A DNA stretch of 47,799 nucleotides from Fibrobacter sp. UBA1765. Lineage in GTDB: Bacteria > Fibrobacterota > Fibrobacteria > Fibrobacterales > Fibrobacteraceae. The translations under genes were made by a program, and so were the position numbers. The notes under the pieces are model-generated. The model searched no databases. It was given only the letters and a program-made list of their open reading frames with translations, and had not been told where the DNA came from. How positions within the stretch are numbered: position 1 is the stretch's first letter; each line of letters opens with the position of its first letter. Location of the stretch: NCBI GenBank assembly GCA_002314675.1, contig DCGZ01000065.1, positions 30,033 through 77,831 on the forward strand, read 5' to 3'. Shown in pieces: positions 17,401 to 24,889 of the stretch.

Positions 17401-19746
17401 GACTTGTATTATGCAGGTCAACTTATTGAATCAAGGAGAATAGATTCTGCACAAGTGATTGCAGAAGACTTTGACATTAGCCGTAAAGTATTGAATGCCT
17501 GCCCTGGTTGCAAGGCAAGCGTTACCTTAACGGTGTTTGACCATGGCCATAATTTTACTAAGCAGAAAATTGAAGTAGAAAATATGTATTCGTTCCCGAG
17601 TTCGCTTGTGCTCTGGTATCCTTTGCAAGAAGGCTCCGGGACTATTGCCCATGAAATGATGAATTCTGGAATGGACCTGGCGCTTGAACGATTGGAACGA
17701 CCGTGGAGCTACGGAAAGGGCTTGTTCCTGTATTCTACTGGAGATCGCGCAGTTTCAAGTAAACCGATGAATGGAATGAATGAAGTCCCGTTCAGCATTG
17801 AATTTACGATCAGGCCGTCTGCCATGAGCAAGAATGAGGAATATTCCATTGTTGGCTTTGACGGTAATCTTCCGTGGCTTTTTGGAATTGCAAAGAATAG
17901 ACGGTATTTCTTTGAGTACAATGGCCGAGGTGTTACATTTGATTTGTCGCCAGAAACATCGGTGAATACACATATCGTGTTGAGTATTAGTGGCAATAAG
18001 ATTATGCTGTATAGGAATGGCGTGTTCAAGGAAGCGAAGACTTTGCCTGTAAATATTGCCTGGAATATGGATGGTAATGTTATTCTTGGAAAATTTAAAG
18101 GTTTGCAATCTGCAAGGGCAATCCTTACGGATTTGCGAATTTACAAGGATGCCTTGACTGCAAGCCAGATTCATACCCTTTATAATAACAGCATCGATGT
18201 CGATGAAGAGTATGTTTACACGGTAGCTGCGAGAGCCGTGAACCTGCAAAGGGATGGTGTCGCACTGGATTTATCTTGTGAGGTTCCAGGGGCTGCCTTT
18301 GTGAAACAGGGTGCGAAAACTTCTGGAAAAATTACATGGAATCCTGAGGCTCCCGCAGGCAAGTACAGTGTATATGTTTATGCAAGGGGACTTATTGGCG
18401 CAAGTGCCGGGGTAGAACTCTTTGTGGATGGGGTAAGCCATGGCTCTTATGCGATTCCATCTTCAGGAAAATGGGAGACTGTCTTGCTTGAAGGCTTGGA
18501 AGTAAACCTGAATTCAGAATCTGCCATTGCGTTTAGGCCTTTGAGTGGTACTGGCCTTGCAGGCGTTGCCTTGGCTGACATTCCAGTTTCTACAGTTTCA
18601 TTTGGCGAGGAATTCTGGGAAATGCCAAACCCAAGTGTAGAAGTTCAAATGCAATACGTATCGCCAGAAGATAAGGCCATGGCAAAGCCGACGTTCAAGA
18701 TCAAGAACTTGACAAGTGAAAAAATCGTGAATGCAAAACTCAGGTACTATTACAGGGGCGAAGGGCCAAATGTCGTAGCGGAATCTTTCTATCCGTCACT
18801 TCCAATGAGCATTGTGCATGATGCTGGCAGCGTTTACTATGCAGAACTTGCCTTAAAGGAACCTATTGAAGCTGGTGGCTACGCCTATTATGGCAATGGT
18901 CCTCAAATCGGATTGCATCGCAGCGATTATTCCGATTGGTACCTTGAAGATGATCCAAGCTTTGAAAATGGTGCGGTACTTTTGGATTCTATTGGCAATG
19001 TTCTCAATTCATGGAACTGCTTTGCTGGGGATGCCCCGGCAGAAATTGAAAAAAAGCAGGTACAAGTCGTTGCTAAGGATTTGAAGCATCCGTCGAATCA
19101 AGGCAGTAACTTGAATATCGTTGTTGAAAATACGGGAACGGAGCCTTTGGAAGGCTTTGAAGTCAGGTATTACTTGCGGGATACTTCTAAAGTTCAACTT
19201 GATACCTATTATGTACCAGGCGCAACATATTCATTACGCAATGCCGGTGGCGACTTGTGGTATGTATCGCTTGTTTATGACGACGTGATTTTGAATCCGG
19301 GCGAAAAGACTGGGTTTGGTCAAGGGGCAAACTTTGAGTTGCATTACCCTGATTGGCATGCCGGCTTTGAATCTGGAGACGACCCTTCTCATTATGGTGT
19401 TACTGCAGAATTCTCTGTAGCAGATTCCATTGTGGTTCTTGATAAGCATGGAAACCTGTTGCATGGCGGAGTACCGCAACCGAAATTTGGGAATATGCCT
19501 AGTGTCGGGAAGGACTCCGACGTGATTTACAGGGATGGTGAAAATCTCTATGTAAATATTGAAACCGCAGGTTTCTATGAATTGAATGTGGTAAATGCCA
19601 TTGGAATTCAAGTCTTGAACTTGTTTAAGGGTTCATGGGATGTTGGCGAACATATGGTGACTATGCCGACGCAGAATTTACAGCCTGGCAATTATTTGGT
19701 TCTTTCTAACGGTTCCGAAGTTATTTCTTGGACACTTTTGAAATAA
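8464..19746 (+). CDS. Giant secreted multidomain protein with degenerate lipase fold, Ig-like, LamG-like and CBM-like domains
   Basis: This 3760-residue protein opens with a signal peptide (hydrophobic core FFALCFFALFSC, probable cleavage after PANA). Residues about 35-330 resemble an alpha/beta-hydrolase of the lipase/PGAP1 kind: LLDGLGS near the start, ADGMGGMVAREY (189-200) and FFDTPHEGS (to 223). The usual GxSxG serine is G191 and the usual HG is DG, so it is probably not catalytic. Several Ig-like segments follow (for example DKTAPQIVFDLP near 1010), then a FlgD-like Ig fold (about 1760-1845), a LamG/concanavalin-like domain (about 3045-3240), a CBM6/35-like segment (about 3250-3375), two tandem CBM3-like domains (about 3387-3525 and 3530-3680), and a C-terminal tail resembling type IX sorting domains. 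A cell-surface role in adhesion to plant polysaccharide is inferred. Confidence 0.75.
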   Translation: MDILGRASAKSFFALCFFALFSCTALPANALVVEPANNSIFILLDGLGSASDGLDGFGCKALEETDAFGRSGVAHELKQLVSEANVYYRPYLNPSLSPVELAKEFAERGRAKVDTKCKHYKRVGSIMDDAVEHWFDVNLQKVSSGTFETENFLYQWMVSWKKSKGKNPTLEDLKLARPDLIPASFVVIADGMGGMVAREYIQSANYKGEIANVLFFDTPHEGSGFADQALLAKNSNYEVTRKGKESLSAAIPLVLAAYVLGGDESLLRVLTNFLKQIVLGLAEDLGGDVGASQKDVFDKFSINDAALWYLTQDADLRDGKYSGAIANSASNAKALLGSTQYLNEAGKATSFEHPNYNIVFSSGLPAIGNGRRTFPDFKEQNKYHVSNEKLVQVLTDSLKRAAKKTLNEQELNGIKEYAKNVVDGVSGDNIKQIGELFENADNLKNLTQGYLKDFEDLRSLSLNINDLPETTRKILRILDKYVPDEYKSELMSSIINEYSPKYGGLVSSVGKYVSKGMALSASNLANYGLNLYDQGRFDVPSYSAYGGAVGIFKETRVNRQEYSLENVKNDSLKYLKDLYEEVGKLEFAREVTDIGLDAACRTLEESKVWAAYGKICRAAEFATNVALIADISTKTSRIAKNTGKLLASRNASLAASVTTRKTLKEQNRFAEYSDLEGMLFSNPHISLKTVDFSGITVPLMLYHGTGGAVGSYEELKNVFGDSTGKMYPFAITNKNLVNANMKIPAGAEALTMQVVEGDSVMRNALKCLPAIVTTDFVREMHFNVEDFSPAEMWYVTIDFNAEIQFAFERVSNGWTVKAKRLGNWSEAHSLNASPIRADGLFIFNLEETLKLCGINDLKLSAIEREGPNLVTVHTMNKIGKLGNQQFSFFFQSTTPYMQEGFPQSLQYVNALDSVYIHLSNLGNPYKVKSAKAYLLNASDTLYAKAVKIVEVENAARDTAWEQKWNLYSALPEVKTNAKLKDGMYTLLWKVTTEALAEGSEIKYELRTNVYIDKTAPQIVFDLPNSNLKNTAEDGFWGSVVNKDSSKYFALQSIRSYLKSGNEVFEIANEKNYGGTEVRLNWNSYENRLPNGKALLFAEAMDYAGNVKTICDTVWIDNVAPQVALNSVKFTAAKNTADTVKINAESLLQLEFDIEENLFGRSSEKIQVELYFDDVDGSRSKLFVCDTVTNGKLHFVFNEPEMQKLFDGVYHVGVVVLDEAKNRSSKKLLKQILVVDRTLPVVGAFMLSAPVYTSFKDLEAGIAYLSQVHDHVRNRSELDCKWKLVGEKSTPWQNAGIEKNSAAGRENAPFAVRFSGLDSLPNGRYVAHFGCFDAAGNFGSNVDVISVGYRHPEITYPLSTMDSTITYENLAISGIAPDPILPGGNEATATFKIEWRKDSVWSENGITYLQKVVDPYNRKLAVWNRSKLSKGDYEVRLTVCNQAKGDTICTSDVQRVYLNNISKKSQMKLVLETPKESQVAGDSTKISIHLDGDGDTLDWRLDARIEVTSPSNKNSKALAARYVKERTDVSPFTGAIEEFKDGLSVFQNADGHWMVHWQGRAEGIDKDVAPRLLLKFKNQATEFIGKVEGKKDSSVVMDVITVGELVVPGFDASYSFDLKNFEKGLDLELVTDSAFTVDISSVAHADSITYCGKNSKPKYEAIPRLANSKMLFVNPEEYKTSFYWDGLTMGGLYPDKGYATLFVTATSNQQSGMAIMDSVSWLLNFAPVSVVSNMKNQGSFVISRGSDSSEVITLGNGTFGYEFGIKNQKARVSAYVLNDSLEKIKTLIRDEDYVAGKSLDSYSLSWDGTTDNGFVATTAGKYFINVIAIDEDGHKDSLLYPFNLQYAGSLLPAPIKLTSTLEYPAELIMEEAYTDASGNLRYVGRADYELDAKVSAMYLPDSEKVFRYTWDFDTSSYQTPAVYEADRFSIGIRRKREAFEVAVVTLVATTGYDIYPLVEVGNAIFGLLTGDLKKAVENSCDEYNKSYVYTMRLSKMKFHETMGAERLNASLMDQNFDIVAKDNKAKYPIHFAVKVFPITDYEKIRQTMGNVDSLKGYFKIEDAKDNGFTNVKDLFHTDGLGEALKNWNDDFGATKFWSFETQNFYAEAYDKNLRRSIQDAGHCEVDMNNPDKFVCGGERPKDSDITDFNPHADMFTLNVFSKNVEDLKSNDHGDCTNSGYKNLPVYAFLTVNYEYWNPEFGYNNLANRFTRFDHSNKVLYGPGGYFSKFPKDASVYWNYHDGIDYKIDENYGLVTPFETQRFIMLDLEENPLLFADELTLGLKEKSKYTVNFFGTCDKKNFKASIIRYGIGSTITCADNKPFQDSIFHYDPMEFYVWVSQVAKVTDAIKNDSIHLPYPYKATVKDTSITNACEELKLRDLDKCNKYYVGASRLHYGLNDWNDSQWFETFVNPDSTMKNLHSTNVPLNALNVPFTSGSDDRKNVYEVQVANNPTELMWSVGQYQMKHAKIVESPLSKSEYKIRLFPVSLQKNWKVERNENNSYSIWNKGVKLSDSIQYVRLLDSAQRNNVADKQYVLLPNIKEQNPGNRIFENQWIKNITFSGIKILDRDTKQPHQYFTADTLNQGSGIKVERNGNIPMSREKEIVSLKGRVPGNNVPWTLSYMKNGKILSLESGIQKSASSLYNFAPLNVNTLQGNTSFFLTYGGSDGNMFFKQLDVHIGEYVSRHDTVAVQSMYGDAKVQFMPESYDSDVDVTVRTIGKDDYNLEFLKNLDPVGTIVEVLPSHVFPDTSSKWPRVQVRIPKENLTGKDPSEVKIYKIDFASNKLVPLEQIEKVFLNDKELDVGIKGNWTHVLVSGLTRTFSTFAAFNSSYADSVNALNEIDVVEHFGCDKISTESIWMGTENGFLDYPNPCSGSGVYLLQLRSGRDVVLEYQGMLGDDIHVEVRKENLQVQDPYFGSRLALFSKDGKLEQLIGPTVFVDSVAPSIEDFSVKTLEAGANRRIEVNASLDDVGSGIKNVVLDLYYAGQLIESRRIDSAQVIAEDFDISRKVLNACPGCKASVTLTVFDHGHNFTKQKIEVENMYSFPSSLVLWYPLQEGSGTIAHEMMNSGMDLALERLERPWSYGKGLFLYSTGDRAVSSKPMNGMNEVPFSIEFTIRPSAMSKNEEYSIVGFDGNLPWLFGIAKNRRYFFEYNGRGVTFDLSPETSVNTHIVLSISGNKIMLYRNGVFKEAKTLPVNIAWNMDGNVILGKFKGLQSARAILTDLRIYKDALTASQIHTLYNNSIDVDEEYVYTVAARAVNLQRDGVALDLSCEVPGAAFVKQGAKTSGKITWNPEAPAGKYSVYVYARGLIGASAGVELFVDGVSHGSYAIPSSGKWETVLLEGLEVNLNSESAIAFRPLSGTGLAGVALADIPVSTVSFGEEFWEMPNPSVEVQMQYVSPEDKAMAKPTFKIKNLTSEKIVNAKLRYYYRGEGPNVVAESFYPSLPMSIVHDAGSVYYAELALKEPIEAGGYAYYGNGPQIGLHRSDYSDWYLEDDPSFENGAVLLDSIGNVLNSWNCFAGDAPAEIEKKQVQVVAKDLKHPSNQGSNLNIVVENTGTEPLEGFEVRYYLRDTSKVQLDTYYVPGATYSLRNAGGDLWYVSLVYDDVILNPGEKTGFGQGANFELHYPDWHAGFESGDDPSHYGVTAEFSVADSIVVLDKHGNLLHGGVPQPKFGNMPSVGKDSDVIYRDGENLYVNIETAGFYELNVVNAIGIQVLNLFKGSWDVGEHMVTMPTQNLQPGNYLVLSNGSEVISWTLLK

Positions 19747-19770
19747 AAAACTCTAACAAAAGGAAAAAAC

Positions 19771-20409
19771 ATGTTGAAAAAAATGTTTGCCATTTTATGG
19801 CTTTTTGCGGCGTGCGCTTTTGCATTGACAATTGCCGATGTTGAACGGTCGTTGAAGAATAGCTTGTTCCCAAGCGACTCTTTTGAAATTAGGCTTTCTA
19901 CAACTGTAGAATCTCTGGCGGGAACGCAAACTTCCGATATGTACATTGTTCAAAAGGGGCCTTCAAAGATCTATACGGAATTGAAGTCTCCGATGTTCAG
20001 CGAACGTTCCATTGTTTCTGGCGATAGAATGAAAACGACGGATTTGCAGTCTGGCAAGGTAAAGGTTATCCCTTATGACGGTGAAGCTTTAAAAAGTCTA
20101 GGAAACTTGCAGGTAGGCTTGTTTGCAGAAGATGGATGGTCTACTCCAAAAAAACTTTCAGACTTTGAATATGTTCTTGCAAAGGGAAAAAAGGAATTGT
20201 ATTACAATTCGCAAAAGAAGCAAATCTTTAAAATTGTAGAAACTCTCGAGAATGGATACAGTGAAACTTTGCTTGAGTATGATGAAAACAGTACCATGAA
20301 AAAAATGGTTACCATGGTAAAGGTGAACGGAGTAGAAACGAAGGTAACTACATTGGTTCAAAAAACAGGTACGGGGGCCGATTTCCCGGATAGGTTCTTT
20401 GATTTTTGA
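19771..20409 (+). CDS. LolA-like periplasmic protein
   Basis: This 212-residue protein has a signal peptide (MLKKMFAILWLFAACAFA) and a mature part rich in short beta-strands with evenly spaced lysines. The pattern (SDMYIVQKGPSKIYTELKSPMFSERSIVSGDRM) resembles LolA/LppX-type lipid or lipoprotein carriers: an early strand block followed by a sentence-like run of lipid-cavity strands. It begins 24 bases after the giant gene with an AAAGGA box, so the two are probably co-transcribed. It could help move the giant protein or a lipoprotein across the periplasm. That link is inference from position only, and the family call is moderate. Confidence 0.55.
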   Translation: MLKKMFAILWLFAACAFALTIADVERSLKNSLFPSDSFEIRLSTTVESLAGTQTSDMYIVQKGPSKIYTELKSPMFSERSIVSGDRMKTTDLQSGKVKVIPYDGEALKSLGNLQVGLFAEDGWSTPKKLSDFEYVLAKGKKELYYNSQKKQIFKIVETLENGYSETLLEYDENSTMKKMVTMVKVNGVETKVTTLVQKTGTGADFPDRFFDF

Positions 20410-20445
20410 AAAGCGACTGTAGAATGATTTTCTAACTTTGCGGGC

Positions 20446-20847
20446 ATGGAATCTATTCGATTTGTGTGTCCGCATTGTGGCCTTAAAATGGAGGCGACTC
20501 TTGAAGGCAAGCCTTCGCTTATGATGGTCTTTGTTTGTGCACGCTGCAAGGAACCCCTAATGCGCTTTGACGGTGAAGTTTTTGAACTTGATCGTGAAGA
20601 ATTTGTGAATTTGCGTCGTAAGTTGAATCCTGTTATTGGAAAACTTTTGGAAGAGGCAAATTCTGACAGGGCAAACCTTGTAAAGACGGAAGAAGCACAG
20701 GTTAAGGCCTCAGAAAATACAGAAAAGGAGCAAATTATAGATTCCGAAAAGCCTACGGTAAGACCTCTTATCAATGATGATTTTATGCAGGCGCTTACTA
20801 TGAATTTGGAATGCTCGGACGTTTCTGAGTTTATCGATAAAATGTAA
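20446..20847 (+). CDS. Small zinc-ribbon protein
   Basis: This 133-residue protein has an N-terminal zinc ribbon: C8-x2-C11 and C31-x2-C34 (CPHC and CARC). A charged helical segment follows, then a tail with no recognisable domain. No signal peptide is present, so it is probably cytoplasmic. It lies 36 bases after the LolA-like gene and 10 bases before hrpA, suggesting one transcript. I do not recognise a specific family. A nucleic-acid or protein-binding adaptor role would fit the ribbon but is not shown. Confidence 0.7.
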   Translation: MESIRFVCPHCGLKMEATLEGKPSLMMVFVCARCKEPLMRFDGEVFELDREEFVNLRRKLNPVIGKLLEEANSDRANLVKTEEAQVKASENTEKEQIIDSEKPTVRPLINDDFMQALTMNLECSDVSEFIDKM

Positions 20848-20857
20848 GCCTGTTTGC

Positions 20858-23800
20858 ATGAGTCTTGAAACCTTAAAGATTGAATATCCTGAGCTTCCTG
20901 TCGTACAAAAACGGGAAGAATTTTTGGAACTGATCCAAAAACACCAGGTTGTAATTGTCCAGGCCGATACGGGTTCTGGCAAGTCTACGCAGTTGCCAAA
21001 ATTTTTGCTTGAAGCGTATGCGGCAAGGCTTGCTCAAATGCAATCGACTGCCTCCCTTATGCAAAATGCAAGTGGGGAAGCTTCTGCCGAGGCTTCTGTC
21101 AAGGAAAATTCTGCAAAGGAATTCAACAATAAAACAAAGAAACTTGGCCGTATTGGTGTAACGCAACCTAGAAGGCTCGCTGCGCTTTCCATTGCCGATC
21201 GCTTGCGTGAAGAACTCAAAGATGAAACTTTGGTATCTTCAAAGATCCGCTTTTTTGAAGAAGGTCCGGCAGACGCTCCGATCAAGGTGATGACAGACGG
21301 TATCTTGCTGCAGGAATTCCGTCGTGATAGGCTGTTCCGCAATTACAGCGTTATCATGATTGATGAAGCGCATGAACGCTCGTTGAATATCGATATTCTT
21401 CTTGGTATCTTCAAGACTGTTTTAAGGGAACGCAAGGATTTTAAGCTGGTGATTGCATCAGCAACAATGGATGCAAACCTTTTCAAGGAATTTTACCCAG
21501 GTTCCGCGGTGCTTTGCGCAGAAGGCAGAACTTACCCGGTCGATGTGGAATATTGGGATATTCATGAAAGCGAACTTTCTGAAAAGGGTGACTGTGGCGT
21601 TTTAGAGGAAGCTGCACAAGCGATTGTCGACCTTGAATCCCGTGGTCGCGATAACCTTCTTTGCTTTTTGCCGACAGAACGCGATATTCAGGATTTGAGC
21701 GAAATGCTTCAAAAGGATCTTGATTCCAGTTTTGAAATATTGCCGCTCTTTGGACGAATGAGCCCTGCTGACCAAAAGAAGGTTTTTAAGAGTAGCGGAA
21801 AAACCAGAGTTGTCCTTGCAACAAACATTGCAGAAACTTCACTGACAATCCCAGGCATTGCGTATGTCGTGGATACAGGTTCTGCCCGTGTATCGCGTTA
21901 CAATGCGCAGGCGCGAATTCAGGGGCTCCCCGTAGAAGAAGTATCTCAGGCTTCGGCTCGCCAGCGTACAGGTCGTGCGGGCCGTGTAAAGCCGGGCGTT
22001 TGCATTCGCCTTTACAGTGAAAGGAATTTTAGGGATCGTGAACCTTATACGGAACCTGAAATCCGCCGTTCTAACTTGGCAAATGTCGTTTTGCAGTTGA
22101 AAAGTCTTGGCCTTAGTGCAGAAAAGTTTGAATTTTTGCAAGCGCCCCCACGTTCGGCATTCCGTGGAGCATACAAGGCCTTGTTTGAACTTGGCGCAGT
22201 CAATGGCGTTGACGGCAATTCCCATGTTACGGACTTTGGCCGCGAAATGTCAAAGCTCCCGATGGACGTAGCCCTGTCTGCCGTTCTTTTGCGTGCTCGC
22301 GATGCAAATGTTTTGCAAGCAGCGGTCATTGTTTGCTCTGCGCTTTCCATTCAAGACCCTCGCCTTACGCCACAAGATGAAAAGGAGCGGAACAAGGCCC
22401 GTGAAGTTCATGTAAAGTTTGGCGGCCATAGGAGCGACTTTTTAACATACCTTTCTATTTGGAATGGCTTTTGCAAGGAATGGGATGGTAGCTCCTGGAA
22501 CAAGCTTCGCAAATTCTGCGAAAAGCATTATCTGCATTTTTTACGTTGCCGAGAATGGGTAGACCTAGTCGATCAATATTCCAGAATCCTGAAAGTTGAA
22601 TTCAAGGAGCGTGCGTGCCCGCTTGAAAGTTTTCATGCCGATAGCTTGCATATAGCACTTCTTGCAGGGTTCCTTGGCGGCATCGCTAAAAAGGATGTCG
22701 AAAATAGTTGCTTCCGCCTGGTGAGCGGTCGCGATGCGCACGTGTTCCCTGGTAGCGATTGCTACAAGAAATCCCCGGATTGGGTGCTTTCTGCTGAAGT
22801 GCGTGAAACAAGTCGCGTGTTCCTTACAAAGAACGCAGAAATCAAGCCTGAATGGATTTTGCAAGTTGCAGAACCATTCTGCACTCGGCGCTGGTTTGAA
22901 CCGACATGGAACAAGGATCGTGGTTTTGTTGAAGCCGTTGAAGAGGTCTCTTTCAAGGGCTTTGTCATTAGCCGTGGTCGCCGTGTAGACTATGCTCGCA
23001 TAAACCCGGAAGAATGTGCAGAAATATTCTTTAGGGAAGCAGTCGTGAACATGGATATGTCTAGGCCGTTCCCGTTTATGCAGCATAATGCGAAAGTCCT
23101 TGAAACACTTTCGGCTGCAGAAGCCAGGCTCCGCCGCTTTGGACTTGCCCCTTCCGAAGAATTGCAAGTCGATAAGCTTATTGCTGCTGCCCCCGGCGTA
23201 AATTCCATCAAGACCTTGAAGGATTTTATCCGTGAACACGGCGATGACGTTTTAAAATTCAATGCAGAAGAATTCTTGCAAGAAAGCGGTGCATCCTATG
23301 GGCACTTTGAGCATTTTGCAAACCACCTGAACTTGCATGACTTGAACAGGGCGAAAAAGAAAATCAAGGATGAACCAAAGCTTGGCGGTTCTGTAGAATC
23401 AATCCGCTTGCTCGGCAGAATGCTCCGTGGTGAAATCGTTTTTGATTCCAAGCGTGAATGCGATGGCCTTACCTTGCAGATTCCTGCAGAAATGCTTGCT
23501 ACGCTTTCGCCTGCGAGGTTTGCTCTAGAAATCAAGCGCTACCGTGACTGGATAATTGATGCTTTCTTTAGCGGACTCACGAAGGATGCAGCAAAAAAGT
23601 CAGCTTCCCTTAGAACCCGTCTTGATGATGAATTTTGCGATGTTCTTGAAGCCCATAATGAATATTCGCCAGTGCGAGCTCTAGCCGAAGCTGGTTCAAA
23701 AATTGCTGCATTTGCAAATGCAGATTATGGCTTGCACCCTGAAAAGGAACATCACTTGAGGCTCCACTTGAATGTGGAATGTCCTGATGGTACAATTCTT

Positions 23801-24751
23801 AATATTGAACTTTCTCCAGAATGGGGGGCGTTCAGTTATTTGCAGGCTTTGCAGAATCTTGTGCCTAGTGTCATTACCGATTTGCCTTTCGGAACGCTTC
23901 GCTACGGAAGCCGAGGCTCGTCTGTCGCTGTTATGGAAGCCCCGGAAGCGGATTTTTTCAGGGCGCTTGTCGAACGCACAAGGACAGCTTTGCATCCAGA
24001 AAATAGTGATGCGGCCCTTGATAGAATTTCGCTTTTGCAGATGGGCGGCGCAAATGCCGCTTGCAATTGTGCTGTAACGCCAAAGGACCTTGTGTACCGC
24101 TCATTGTTGAGTTCCGATTGGAACCCGGAATCCACTCCGCGATTTAGCGGCATCGAGTTTGCAAAGGGTAAGCATGTAAAGGATTTCAGGGATATCGCGC
24201 CCGATTTCAAGTCAATGGATGCGGTCGCCCGGATTGGCCTTGTAAGGCTTTGCTATGAATCTGCCTTGCTTGGCGGGACTGCGTTCACTCGTTGCTGGAA
24301 TACGCTCCGTGATGTGGTTACGAACTTGCGCCATGGCAAAAAAATGCCGGAAGATATTGAGCGCGTTGCCATTGCTGTAACGGAAGCCCCGAGTGTCTAC
24401 GAAATTCTCCGCATTGCGGCAAAGTTTTTGAATCTGGATGTCCACCTTGCAAATTCGGCTTCGAACCCCTTGGAAGATCTTGATGTTCGCTCGGTTCGCG
24501 ATGAATTCAGGCCGTTCTTGCAGGCAAAATTCTTGCGTGAAGAGGAACGCAAGGAAGTGCGAGAAACGCTAGGCCTGCTCGAAAAGACTTCTACCGGTGC
24601 AAAGGAATTTTTGGAACGTTATTTGAATTGCAAATTGCTCTTTGAAAAGTACGATGCACTCCGCTTGCGCCGTGGCCTCCCCGAAGAAGAGGAGGAAATC
24701 GAGGAAAGCGCACTTGCAAAGCTGAAAATGCAGTTTGGAAAGCTGCGATAA
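20858..24751 (+). CDS. hrpA: ATP-dependent RNA helicase HrpA (DEAH box)
   Basis: This 1297-residue SF2 helicase is the length of bacterial HrpA (about 1300). Visible motifs are Walker A ADTGSGKST (36-44), DEAH (169-172), SAT (201-203) and QRTGRAGR (369-376), followed by the HA2 and OB-like regions and the long C-terminal domain typical of HrpA. The family unwinds RNA and acts in mRNA processing and collided-ribosome rescue. An insertion of about 35-40 residues, rich in A, S, E and K, lies between motif I and the conserved RIGVTQPRRLAA, longer than I would expect. A hairpin-rich region follows the stop. Confidence 0.95.
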   Translation: MSLETLKIEYPELPVVQKREEFLELIQKHQVVIVQADTGSGKSTQLPKFLLEAYAARLAQMQSTASLMQNASGEASAEASVKENSAKEFNNKTKKLGRIGVTQPRRLAALSIADRLREELKDETLVSSKIRFFEEGPADAPIKVMTDGILLQEFRRDRLFRNYSVIMIDEAHERSLNIDILLGIFKTVLRERKDFKLVIASATMDANLFKEFYPGSAVLCAEGRTYPVDVEYWDIHESELSEKGDCGVLEEAAQAIVDLESRGRDNLLCFLPTERDIQDLSEMLQKDLDSSFEILPLFGRMSPADQKKVFKSSGKTRVVLATNIAETSLTIPGIAYVVDTGSARVSRYNAQARIQGLPVEEVSQASARQRTGRAGRVKPGVCIRLYSERNFRDREPYTEPEIRRSNLANVVLQLKSLGLSAEKFEFLQAPPRSAFRGAYKALFELGAVNGVDGNSHVTDFGREMSKLPMDVALSAVLLRARDANVLQAAVIVCSALSIQDPRLTPQDEKERNKAREVHVKFGGHRSDFLTYLSIWNGFCKEWDGSSWNKLRKFCEKHYLHFLRCREWVDLVDQYSRILKVEFKERACPLESFHADSLHIALLAGFLGGIAKKDVENSCFRLVSGRDAHVFPGSDCYKKSPDWVLSAEVRETSRVFLTKNAEIKPEWILQVAEPFCTRRWFEPTWNKDRGFVEAVEEVSFKGFVISRGRRVDYARINPEECAEIFFREAVVNMDMSRPFPFMQHNAKVLETLSAAEARLRRFGLAPSEELQVDKLIAAAPGVNSIKTLKDFIREHGDDVLKFNAEEFLQESGASYGHFEHFANHLNLHDLNRAKKKIKDEPKLGGSVESIRLLGRMLRGEIVFDSKRECDGLTLQIPAEMLATLSPARFALEIKRYRDWIIDAFFSGLTKDAAKKSASLRTRLDDEFCDVLEAHNEYSPVRALAEAGSKIAAFANADYGLHPEKEHHLRLHLNVECPDGTILNIELSPEWGAFSYLQALQNLVPSVITDLPFGTLRYGSRGSSVAVMEAPEADFFRALVERTRTALHPENSDAALDRISLLQMGGANAACNCAVTPKDLVYRSLLSSDWNPESTPRFSGIEFAKGKHVKDFRDIAPDFKSMDAVARIGLVRLCYESALLGGTAFTRCWNTLRDVVTNLRHGKKMPEDIERVAIAVTEAPSVYEILRIAAKFLNLDVHLANSASNPLEDLDVRSVRDEFRPFLQAKFLREEERKEVRETLGLLEKTSTGAKEFLERYLNCKLLFEKYDALRLRRGLPEEEEEIEESALAKLKMQFGKLR

Positions 24752-24760
24752 GCGAAAATG

Positions 24761-24852
24761 GTTTGCTACTTACGGTTAGTTTAAGCTAACCGCAAACTGC
24801 GAAAGTTTTTGAGGATAACGCTTGTTATAGCCTCAAAACAAGGCTAAAAGCC
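24761..24852. repeat. Cluster of three hairpins after hrpA
   Basis: Three dyads lie side by side. The first is CGGTTAG (24773-24779) with CTAACCG (24786-24792), flanked by GTTTG/CAAAC. The second is TTTTGAGG (24807-24814) with CCTCAAAA (24831-24838), enclosing ATAAC/GTTAT. The third is GGCT/AGCC (24842-24852). None is followed by a long T-run, so this is not a standard terminator. It may be a palindromic intergenic repeat or a structured leader for the downstream gene, which starts 38 bases later. Confidence 0.5.
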
Positions 24853-24889
24853 AAATTTCGCAAAGCTCATTTTTCTAAATTAGGAGCCG

